NCBI GenBank assembly: GCA_964017065.1
Contig: OZ024785.1
Span: forward strand, 3,429,142-3,493,141
DNA length: 64,000 bases
Source: Haliclona indistincta
Taxonomy: Eukaryota; Porifera; Demospongiae; Haplosclerida; Chalinidae
Direction: 5' to 3'
Part shown: in pieces, positions 1 to 9,099 of the stretch
How the letters are laid out: the number at the start of each line of letters is the position of its first letter
How positions within the stretch are numbered: the first letter of the stretch is position 1
Notes under the pieces: generated by a model
Seen by the model: only the letters and a program-made list of their open reading frames with translations
The model's database searches: none
Told to the model about the DNA's origin: nothing
Program-made: the position numbers and the translations under genes

Positions 1-5
1 TACAG

Positions 6-131
6 TTCAATATATCAGAATCACCATCACCACCTCCGTCACCACTAGCACCATCACATTATGCACAAGATCTGAGCTACCCTACACAAGAGATCACTTA
101 CACTACTGATGACTCACTGAGGCCTTTTATC
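6..131 (+). other. Distal tail exon relic of the preceding array unit
   Basis: An exon-like stretch preceded by a CAG acceptor encodes a Pro/Ser-rich segment (SESPSPPPSP, then SQ/SHYAQDLSYP and TTDDSLRPF). It is a clear copy of exons at 23.79 kb and 30.04 kb, which lie in the spacers between receptor units. The array therefore extends upstream of this window. The segment resembles a cytoplasmic tail piece with PxxP and Tyr motifs; whether it is expressed is unknown. Confidence 0.6.
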
Positions 132-308
132 AATCACTTCATGACTACTGCACTATTTGAATTTGAGTCGCATGTATGCTCATTGGAATGATATAAGGTC
201 TTAGTCATTGCAAACTCTGGTGTGTGCTTTATTCAGGGAATGTGGGTGTCTGAGGGTTTGCTAATGTGTTGTCAAAAGGCATGTCTTAAGATCTAGCTCT
301 GAGATATT

Positions 309-459
309 GCAACACCACGCTCAAAGTGGAAGTAACATGTTTTTTTAACGTCGACCAATTGAACATGCGCTTTAATTCTCTGATGCAGGTCCGCACATGA
401 CCGGCCATGTTTGATTGGTCAACGTATTGCTTCCGCTTTGACTGTGGCGTTGCAAGATC
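309..459. mobile_element. Short MITE-like element with imperfect inverted ends
   Basis: The ends GCAACACCACGCTCAAAGTG and (reverse complement of the right end) GCAACGCCACAGTCAAAGCG pair imperfectly, enclosing about 100 bases. There is no ORF. The class is not assigned. The rest of 132-780 shows no gene I can support. Confidence 0.35.
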
Positions 460-793
460 TCCTCAAACTGCTGTACACACGGCTAGGCTAAGCTAGGAGA
501 GAGCATCTGGGTTGCTGCAATTAGGATATTTTTTAGAAGAACTACATGTATACTAGAGAGAAGAAACACCAGTATCACAAAATGGAAAAGATAGGTCCAG
601 GGTGAGTGAATTAGCTTCTTTTACTTTCTCCTTGTAAATTTCTCTCATTGCAGAGCGTCCTTTATACAACGGATGACATTCAGAATAGTATTGAGTAAAA
701 ACTATCCTATAAAAGGTCAACATACATCAGAATTAATCTAGCCACAAGGAAGGCAGCGATCAGCCAGCTAGTACAGTATAGATTATGAGCTTT

Positions 794-913
794 CCTGCTT
801 ATAACAGCCAGCTAGCTATGGATCAAACAGTACAGTGCAACCTGTGGTCACTGCCTGCTTATAATAGTCAGCTAGCTAGGGACCAAACAGTACTTTGGAA
901 CCTGTACAGTGAT
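794..913. repeat. Two tandem copies of a 60-bp unit
   Basis: Units at 794-853 and 854-913 share most bases. The period is a multiple of three and the stretch is open (repeating PAYNSQLA), but no splice signals or homology support a gene. Confidence 0.5.
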
Positions 914-981
914 GTGACAAGTTATGTGCTGTGCATCCATTCCATTCCAGAGTGTCACACCCACCATACCCACCACACCCA

Positions 982-1587
<606 letters not shown>

Positions 1588-2109
1588 ATGATAAGCTGTG
1601 TAACCCCACAATGACACAGCTGACGCACTCACTCGCTGCAGCAATACAGGAGGCTCCTAGCTCTAGTTGGTTAGCTAGAGCATGGTCTGCAACTTCGACT
1701 GAGTATAATCAGTGAAGAGCGATGAATAAATACACGTCATGACATACGTACCGTGCATGTTACACTGAGCAGCCTCGAGATCCATTCTGCAGACACGTGG
1801 TGTCCCGGCACAACAACCAAGAACCGCCTGGGTATACGACGGCTACGTACATTGATACTACTGACACTCAGAATCTGGCAGTGCTTGTAGTGATCCGGTC
1901 TATTGTCAGTAGATAGCCAGCACTGTTGGACAACCATAAGACAGACAATCGCAATCGCAGTTTGGTGATCGTGCATGCCTGCATGGGGTCCATACATATG
2001 TATCCGCCATTACAAACATCAGCTTCAGTCATGCTTCCGGCCGAGGCCGTCACCGGTAGTGCATGAGTAAACAAAAACACTGCGAGGTCAGTCTGAATGC
2101 GACACCTCC

Positions 2110-2203
2110 ATGGCGTCTCCTACCCGTCCTGGTCTCCTAGTAACCCGTCTGCTAATGTTGTACTCCTCCTCCTGGTTAATACTGGTCTCGCTGAGTGCTA
2201 CTG
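2110..2203 (+). CDS. Possible signal-peptide exon of an unidentified gene
   Basis: An ATG opens a short frame rich in Leu/Val/Ser (RLLMLYSSSWLILVSL) that ends at an ACTG|GTGAGC donor in phase 1, the phase used throughout the receptor array. I could not find a following exon in the right phase before the repeat-rich region, so this may be an isolated relic or chance. Confidence 0.3.
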
Positions 2204-2739
2204 GTGAGCTACAATAATACTATAGACTTCTCTTGTAGTCATTCACTACTAGCTAGTGGTATGGCAATGTGACTGACACACAGTCCCTAGGGTAGTTGTA
2301 TTAATGATATTCATTGAACTTGTTTGTTATGCTGTCATTGTGAGTCTCGGAATAGCATGACAAAATAAATAACTCTCTCATCCACTCTCTCATCTACTCC
2401 TGTTTCAGTAGTAGATGAGAGAGTGGATTGGAGTTAGTGGCGAGGAGGCGTTCTGGAAAAAGCTGGTGGAGCTCACAATGAGGGCTGGGTTAGTATCCAG
2501 CGATGGATATCAGAGCGAGCTTCGCGATGGTGGTGGTGGTGGTAGTAGCTGGGATAAAAGCTACTGCTACTGCCGTAACTTGTTGAGTAGTTGGGTCAAA
2601 AACGTCGTCGTCTATGACAAAAAATGCAGCAGCTCTGGACACATTAAGTCAGCAAGAGAGCGTTCCATCGTAGCTTTTGCGTCGAAAAGTACAGTTGCTA
2701 TGCTAATAAGTTAGATACCTCGTCCGTGGGTCATACGTG

Positions 2740-3141
2740 ATTTAAGCCGTGTTCCGCGCACTGACAACCCGAGTCGAATCCAAGTTGAAATCAAACCAGA
2801 CTTACCCGAGTTGAACTCGATTAGCGCGCGTCCGCACTCGACCTGGATCGATGCGAGTCAGGTCTATGCAGGAGTCCAAAGTAGCGTTTATAGCACTAGT
2901 ACGAGAGCTTCTTGACAAAGTAAGTCTTTCTCTAGCGCTTGAGCGCTCGGGGAACGGCGTGCGCTACACGTGGCGGTGCCAAGGCGAACCCGATTTCAGC
3001 CCAGTTCGACCCACATACGTATAATAATTATGGGTTGGCTTAACCCGGATTCGCCAAAACCGGATCTCGATCTGCTGATCGAGTGCGGACACGATCTATC
3101 CGAGTGGGTTAAACCCGGGTTCGCGTGCCAGTGCGGACATG
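2740..3141. other. Non-genic, GC-rich diverged repeat sequence
   Basis: Ends resemble each other in inverted orientation (GTGTTCCGCGCAC near 2757 against GTGCCAGTGCGGACAT near 3128), suggesting an old, eroded foldback element. No gene is recognisable. Confidence 0.3.
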
Positions 3142-3153
3142 CCTTTATACTAG

Positions 3154-3720
3154 GGATTCACTAAGTTCACCCGTTTTGATACCGTTGCCATGGAAATCAC
3201 GTGACAACTAAATACTAAACCCAAACCCAAAACCCTAAAACCCTAAAAACCTTCTCCTAACTAACTGCGCAAAGTCGGGAGGGTCGTCCTAAACCGGGCC
3301 TTCGGCCCTTGCCAGGTAAGCCTAAGGATCGTCGTCCTAAACCGGGCCTTCGGCCCTCGCTAAAGATCGTCGGGAGGGGCGTCCTAAACAGGGCCTTCGG
3401 CCTATATATAGCTAAGGATCGTCGTTCTAAACAGGGCCTCTGGCCCTCACTAAAGATCGTCTAGAGTGTTACAAATACCCCAAAAAAACTTTTAAGTTTT
3501 GTGAGAAAAAAACACAAGAAAGAAGTATATTGTGAGTACCGAACCGTGAACGTTTGCACTACAAGCCACCGTACTAAACCGCTGAGCCAATCAAACCTGC
3601 TGACCAGTCCTGGCTATAAACAAGCCTTTATAGTGATTCTGTACGCGCGCATGTAAGGCGGCTTGTGCACGTGACATACCGTGACGTCATTGTTTCAAAA
3701 CGGGTGAACTTAGTGAATCC
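3154..3720. mobile_element. MITE with 26-bp terminal inverted repeats and a target duplication
   Basis: The left end GGATTCACTAAGTTCACCCG (continuing TTTTGA) is matched exactly by its reverse complement at 3695-3720. Both sides are flanked by the direct repeat CCTTTATACTAG (3142-3153 and 3721-3732); because one or two bases are shared with the termini, the true duplication could be 10-12 bp. There is no transposase ORF, so it is a non-autonomous DNA transposon. The interior holds the tandem hairpin repeats at 3296-3465. Confidence 0.75.
3296..3465. repeat. Four tandem copies of a hairpin-bearing unit
   Basis: Four degenerate repeats of about 40 bp, each with GTCCTAAACCGGGCC followed by a short GGGCC-TTC-GGCCC hairpin and CTAAAGATCGTC. 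They lie inside the MITE and probably expanded within it. Confidence 0.7.
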
Positions 3721-3729
3721 CCTTTATAC

Positions 3730-3796
3730 TAGTCTCGCACGCCAGACCCAACCCAAGGGAAGGGTTCCCTTGGGTTGAGTTTGGCGCGCGAGACTA
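3730..3796. mobile_element. 67-bp hairpin MITE (TAG...CTA ends), 9-bp target duplication
   Basis: TAGTCTCGCACGCCAGACCC and its near-perfect inverse form one long hairpin around AGGGT. The element is flanked by exact CCTTTATAC copies at 3721-3729 and 3797-3805. The left copy is part of the duplication flanking the neighbouring MITE. Confidence 0.75.
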
Positions 3797-3978
3797 CCTT
3801 TATACATGTAAACCCTCGGCGGTAAGTCCTCGCTTCGCTGTCGTCACAACAACCGCGTCGGGTTTATAAATCTAGTATGACCCTTGATTCGGTATCTGAA
3901 TAATAGTTAGAGTATAGCTCAATGTTATTGACCAATCAGATTCATTAGATACGAGGATCTATTTGCTGTAGAGACCAT

Positions 3979-4036
3979 CCGCGAACGGATAGAGTCCCTC
4001 CGCGAACAGATAGAGTCCTTCCGCGAACAGATAGAC
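3979..4036. repeat. Three tandem 21-bp repeats
   Basis: CCGCGAACAGATAGAGTCCT repeated three times with small changes. No coding role is visible. Confidence 0.7.
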
Positions 4037-4393
4037 AGCAGTTTACTTAGTAAAAGTGCATTCATAACAAGCCATAAAAATGTTATTACAAGAACACATG
4101 ATGTGAAGCCTTCCACACGTGTGAGCGTGAGTGAGTACCAGAAACAAACTCAGTTCTAGTTGCGTCAGAAAGCCACTAGCAGACGTGACACGAAATCGAT
4201 GGCGGAAGGACGGTAGGAGACGAGACAGAGTACCAGCAAGGTGTAACAAGACGCCAAAAAACGTTTAGCGACGTACTCTAGCTAAACTCGCCTGTGCTTT
4301 CCCATCGCTGAAGTTTGGCCGTGTTCTTCAAAAAACATTTGCGCAGCGTCGAAAATTCTTTGTTGGATAGCAACGGTTGCTATACTCTAAGCC

Positions 4394-4536
4394 GGTTAGA
4401 GACCTCGGCCAACGGGATCTACGCGGTATAGAAACCCTCGCGTCGCCATAGAACCCTCGCGCTACGCGCTCGGATTCTATATGGCTTCCTCTCGGGATTC
4501 TATACCGCGTAGATCCCTTGGCCTCGGTCTCTAACC
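4394..4536. repeat. Foldback element, about 40-bp arms
   Basis: The arm 4394-4433 (GGTTAGAGACC through TATAGAA) pairs with 4498-4536. Its core GGATCTACGCG is shared with the next foldback at 4542-4672. Confidence 0.7.
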
Positions 4537-4541
4537 TATAC

Positions 4542-4672
4542 TTAGACAGCGCATCCGAGGATCTACGCGATTTAGAAGCCCGAGAGCCGTTGCTATATAG
4601 CGTCTGAGTGTAGTGGGGGTGCTATGGTAAGGGCCTCTAAATCGCGTAGATCCGATTGGATTCGCTGTCTAA
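4542..4672. repeat. Second foldback element, about 39-bp arms
   Basis: Arms 4542-4580 and about 4632-4672 pair (TTAGACAGCG outer end, GGATCTACGCGATTTAGA core). It lies immediately upstream of the reverse transcriptase frame and could be part of that retroelement's 5' region or a separate insertion. Confidence 0.65.
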
Positions 4673-4697
4673 CTGATTTAGACCATAGCAACAGTAA

Positions 4698-7616
4698 ACA
4701 GAAACGACGCGAACGACGAGCAAGGACACGCGAGCGCTGCTAAAATTATTCAGTAGAATTCCGCGCACAGAACAGAACATTGCTCGCCCGCCTTCTCTCT
4801 CGGCTATTCCTGCTGTCCCTTGCGATCATTCTGTGAGCTCAGGTCCGGTGAACGGGAATCTTCCTACTTTGTCAACTGTACTCTCTACAGACAGTAGGCG
4901 TGTCCCCACAGTTCGCCATGTCCCTAAGAACGCAAGAAATGCCTGGGCTTCTATTCTCACTTCAACCTTGAACAACATTCTTTCACATCCAGATTCTATT
5001 GCATGCTGGACAAAGCTCTTCATGCTTCCTCGCTGCACTTTGTCTGCTCCATCCCCCTCTCGGTCACATAACAACATCTCCAAGACACATGACACCACTA
5101 TTAAGCAGCGTTTAAATCGCTGGTCAAATGATGACATCATCACTCTGTGGTCAGAGGCGAGTTCTTCTCCTTTGCAGCCTGATTGTGCGCTGAACCCCGA
5201 AGCTGCTAAACTTGGTCGTGTGAAACAAGCCATGGAGGATGGTCAGTATAGTAAGGCAGCTAAAATGCTTGCCTCTGACGGCCTCGTAGCTGTCTCAGAA
5301 CAATCTCATCAGGAGATGCAATCAAAGCATCCAGATCCCGATACTGACTCCCTTTCTCCTGACCTTTCCTCTACCCCTCCTGCTTCTGATTACGTTGTCC
5401 CTCCTTCTCTCGTCTCAGAATGCATCAAATCATTTCCTAATGGCACCAGCCCTGGTCCATCGGGTCTCCGAGCATCTCATCTGAAAGAAGGTATCACCTG
5501 CCCCTCTCCCACTATAAGATCCAACTTGCTTAACTCCCTGTGTGATTTCGTTAATCTTCTATCTCAAGGCAAGGTTCCAGCAGAGATTGTCCCACACCTC
5601 TGTGGTGCTCTCCTATTAGGTACAAGGAAGAAAAGTGGTGGTCTTCGTCCGATTGCCGTTGGTGAGGTCTTGCGCCGCCTGGTTTCTAAATGCCTTGTTC
5701 AGTCTTTTCATCAATTAGCTGCTAACCATCTGTCTCCTCATCAGCTAGGTGTTGGTACCCCTAATGGGGCTGAGGCCATTGTTCACGCAGTAAGGTCAGT
5801 CCTTCAATGTGATTCATTGCCAGACAGCAACAAATGTGTCCTCCAGCTTGATTTTTCAAATGCTTTTAACACTATTAGTCGTAATCACATGTTTACGTCA
5901 GTCAGGTCTCACCTCCCGTCCATATCTAGCTGGCTTGAACTCTGCTATCGCTCTTCCCCTTTCCTTCATTTTGGCGATCATATCATCCTTAGCAAGTGTG
6001 GGGTGCAGCAAGGAGACCCTCTTGGCCCCTTAGGGTTTGCAATGGCTTTACATCCTTTGATAGAGCAAGTCAAGGATGAAGTTCCTGAGTTAGTTCTTAA
6101 TGCTTGGTACCTGGATGACGGAACTCTGTGTGGCACCCTTGATGACCTTACGCATGCTCTTGATATCATCGAGTCAGTTGGCCCTAGCTATGGTCTTTCC
6201 TTGAATCGATCAAAGTGCCTTCTATACTGCCCCACTGAATCTTCTATAACCCTTCGTCCAGACATCCCCATCACGCACAATGGGTTCTCTTTACTTGGAG
6301 CCCCGATTGGTCCACCCGAGTTTTGCAATCAGTACATCATTGATAAAGGTGAACAAGCCCTTGCTCTGGTCCCTCTCCTTTCTTCCCTGCAGGACTCTCA
6401 AATGGCCATCACCTTACTCCGCTCCTGCTGGTCTTTTGGTAAGATGTCGTACCTACTACGCTCAACTCCATCCTTATACATTTCTGAAGCTTTATCTACC
6501 TTTGATCGCAAGGTGCAGGAGGCATTTGTTGCTCTGCTAGGTACCCCAGTCTCTCCCTGGTGCTGGCTCAAAGCTACCCTTCCTGTTTCAATGGGTGGCC
6601 TTAATCTTCGCTGTACTTCTCTTCACTCTCCAGCGGCATACATCAGTTCTGTCACTTCATGTGCTGGTATGGTTTCCGACATTGTCAATTCTCCTTCAGC
6701 TATTTCACTCTTGCCGTCTCTTTCTCCGTATACTCAATTGGCGGCTTTGCATGCAGAGAAAGATCATTGGCTGTCAATTGCAGACATAGATGTCCCTGTC
6801 ACCCAGAGAGCTCTATCTACTGCTATCAACCAGGCCTCTCTAAGAAGGCTCATTGACTCTGCCCCTGACAGTCGCTCACGTGCCCTTGCTCTCTCCTCTT
6901 CTATTCAACATACTGGAGACTGGCTCTCAGTTATCCCATCAAGGGCACTTGGACTGCACATGCTGGATCAGGAGTTCCGTGCCTGCCTTCACTATTGGTT
7001 AGGCATTCGCCTTTTTTCAGAGGGCCCTTGTGCGCAATGTAGCCGTCATATTGACCCTTTTGGAGATCACCATCTTTCATGTCTTGGACATGGCGAGAAG
7101 ATCACAAGACATAACACTCTACGAGACGTGATCTTCTCAGCTGCCAGACTAGCTGCCTTATCTCCAAGGTTGGAAGCTCCATATTTACTCTCCAACTCAA
7201 GTGCTCGTCCCGCTGACGTTTTTCTACCATCATGGAAAGACGGCTCTCCTGCTGCCCTTGATGTTACAGTTATTTCGCCTATGCAGCAGCTAACCTTGGC
7301 TGAATCTGCTGTAACACAAGGTCATGCTCTGAAAGTAGCGGCTGACAGGAAAATTGCTGTCCATGGTCCACGTTGTCAGCAAGCCGGCATTCAGTTCTTT
7401 CCACTACCTGTTGAGACACTAGGTGGGTGGAGCACCGGGGCTGCATCAGTGCTTAAAGAGATTGGTCACCGGCAGGCTGCTCGTCTGGACAATCTTCCGA
7501 GTGCGACAATACACCATCTCTTCCAACGTCTCTCTATCTGCTTGTGGAGAGGAAATGCCTCAATGTGGATTAACAATTCTTCGGCTCCTCTTCCCTACTT
7601 GGATGGCATTGAATAA
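4698..7616 (+). CDS. LINE-like retroelement: reverse transcriptase plus restriction-like endonuclease
   Basis: One uninterrupted frame without introns. Counting from a GTG at 4833 (927 residues to the TAA at 7614), reverse transcriptase motifs appear in order: LRPIAVG (about 271), LDFSNAFN (about 339), GVQQGDPLGPL (about 390) and the catalytic YLDD (about 426). Near the C terminus a zinc-finger-like C-x2-C-x9-H-x3-C (733-750) precedes RPAD-x14-D (D795, D810), the arrangement of the restriction-like endonuclease of R2-type non-LTR elements. The first residues conserved in such elements (RHVPKNARNAW, LFMLPRC) are present. No ATG lies between the upstream stop at 4695 and the conserved region, so the start is missing, non-AUG or upstream of a frameshift. 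The frame is otherwise intact, which suggests a fairly young insertion. The poly-A tail and target duplication were not identified. Confidence 0.85.
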   Translation, partial: TETTRTTSKDTRALLKLFSRIPRTEQNIARPPSLSAIPAVPCDHSVSSGPVNGNLPTLSTVLSTDSRRVPTVRHVPKNARNAWASILTSTLNNILSHPDSIACWTKLFMLPRCTLSAPSPSRSHNNISKTHDTTIKQRLNRWSNDDIITLWSEASSSPLQPDCALNPEAAKLGRVKQAMEDGQYSKAAKMLASDGLVAVSEQSHQEMQSKHPDPDTDSLSPDLSSTPPASDYVVPPSLVSECIKSFPNGTSPGPSGLRASHLKEGITCPSPTIRSNLLNSLCDFVNLLSQGKVPAEIVPHLCGALLLGTRKKSGGLRPIAVGEVLRRLVSKCLVQSFHQLAANHLSPHQLGVGTPNGAEAIVHAVRSVLQCDSLPDSNKCVLQLDFSNAFNTISRNHMFTSVRSHLPSISSWLELCYRSSPFLHFGDHIILSKCGVQQGDPLGPLGFAMALHPLIEQVKDEVPELVLNAWYLDDGTLCGTLDDLTHALDIIESVGPSYGLSLNRSKCLLYCPTESSITLRPDIPITHNGFSLLGAPIGPPEFCNQYIIDKGEQALALVPLLSSLQDSQMAITLLRSCWSFGKMSYLLRSTPSLYISEALSTFDRKVQEAFVALLGTPVSPWCWLKATLPVSMGGLNLRCTSLHSPAAYISSVTSCAGMVSDIVNSPSAISLLPSLSPYTQLAALHAEKDHWLSIADIDVPVTQRALSTAINQASLRRLIDSAPDSRSRALALSSSIQHTGDWLSVIPSRALGLHMLDQEFRACLHYWLGIRLFSEGPCAQCSRHIDPFGDHHLSCLGHGEKITRHNTLRDVIFSAARLAALSPRLEAPYLLSNSSARPADVFLPSWKDGSPAALDVTVISPMQQLTLAESAVTQGHALKVAADRKIAVHGPRCQQAGIQFFPLPVETLGGWSTGAASVLKEIGHRQAARLDNLPSATIHHLFQRLSICLWRGNASMWINNSSAPLPYLDGIE

Positions 7617-7637
7617 TTGAATAATATTTAATATAAC

Positions 7638-8273
7638 CAGTAGCGTAACTACCGTGAGGCAGAGGAGGTGCTTGCCTCCTCGCTTTTGCCCAACCAAAAC
7701 GTTTATGAACGTATATATCTTGCCTAGCACAGCTGTTTTGCCTAACACAGATGTCTCTATCTTGCTCTCCACTCCATCTAGGATACGTACCGCGAACGCG
7801 CCATGCAATGGCGCTGCTACGAGGCAGTAAAATGACGTAATTCAATGAATATTAATTGAAAAAATCGCATGCGCTTATGCGTGCGCCTCCTCAGCTACAA
7901 CTTTCTAGTTACGCCCTAGTCTAGCAGCTAACCCTCCCGCCTACTGATAATTGGATGGACGGCGGAGAGGGTCTAGCAAACATTGCCATTCATTGATTTT
8001 TAATGAATAATAATGAATTAAACCACGTTACGATTAGCTGGGCGTTGCCTCCAACCGCGTGTACACACTTCAGCTGCATGTTTAATCATATTCATAATAA
8101 TAACAAAGCCACGAAGAATGAATATCATTTTCCTCTGGGAGGAAAATGATATTCATTACGAATCTGATTGGTCAGTTGAAAACTATGAATGGCAATGTTT
8201 GCTAGACCCTCTCCGCCGTCCATCCAATTATCAGTAGGCGGGAGGGTTAGCTGCTAGACTAGTTACGCCCCTG
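7638..8273. mobile_element. hAT-like MITE carrying a nested hairpin element
   Basis: The left end CAGTAGCGTAAC (7638-7649) and the reverse complement of the right end, CAGGGGCGTAAC (8262-8273), match at 10 of 12 bases and look like hAT termini. Flanks (ATATAAC left, ATAACTA right) are only a partial target duplication. Removing the nested element at 7917-8261 leaves about 290 bp without coding capacity. Confidence 0.55.
7917..8261. mobile_element. Hairpin MITE with about 77-bp arms (TAG...CTA ends)
   Basis: The arm from 7917 (TAGTCTAGCAGCTAACCCTC) to about 7993 is the perfect inverse of 8185-8261. Direct repeats GTTACGCCC (7908-7916 and 8262-8270) flank it, giving a 9-bp target duplication. 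A second inner palindrome (about 8115-8157, ATGAATATCATTTTCCTC) sits in the loop. It is inserted within the end of the hAT-like MITE. Confidence 0.8.
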
Positions 8274-8662
8274 ATAACTATCACTTGTTTTTTTTTAATT
8301 TCTTTTTTGTTGTTCTTGTTTTTGTTCTGTTTTGTTCGTTCGGTTTTTTCTTATTGCCAATATGCCATATATCACTTAATCATTTATCACTTGTCTATTT
8401 ATATTATTCATTTCTCTATTAGGTATAATCATTTATCACTTGTATATATTCATTTCTTCATCAGGTATAATCTTCTATCTATGTTGTGTTCTGTTTTCTG
8501 TTGAAAATAATAATAATAATAATAATTATGAGATTTATAGACCCGCAGCTACGCAACCTGATTGGTCAACATCGCTTAGCTGTGGTCTAAATATTAGTCT
8601 GAGACAATTTCCCTGACCTCTGAACATCTTCCTGACCTCTGTTGTTGCTATTTGGTACTGTC
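8274..8662. other. AT-rich 5' flank of R1
   Basis: T-rich DNA with three degenerate ATCATTTATCACTTGT repeats and an (ATA)n stretch near 8507. It presumably contains the R1 promoter, but no core element can be named. Confidence 0.4.
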
Positions 8663-9061
8663 ATGTTATGGCTGCTCATTGGTACATGCTCTCTTCTTTG
8701 TTCTGTAGCTGCCATTACGATATCTTCCGCTCCAACTCATATCTCTCCGAGCACTGCATATGGTCCATACTTCAGATGTGTGCTGCAATCCAATGATGTT
8801 GGCTGTTCATTGTCACGATGGTCTGTCAATGGATCAACATTAATACCATCTGGTAAATACCAAATTGGGCCAGCGCCTGGCGTAGGATTTGGTCTACAAG
8901 TAAATAATGTAGCTGAAAATGATGCTGGTATATACTCTTGTGAGTTCACATGTAATGGAGGAGAGATTAAATCAGCTTCATACAACCTCATATACTATCG
9001 TAAGTGATGTATGCATGTGTGTGTGTTTGTTAGTGTGTGCAAATGTGTGTGTGTGTGTGCA

Positions 9062-9099
<38 letters not shown>

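Noticed and set aside
2415..2714. A 99-codon open frame (WIGVSGEEAFWKKL ...) after a CAG
   Set aside because: Stops precede it in frame, joining it to the exon at 2110-2203 gives a stop within ten codons, and I see no recognisable domain or donor.
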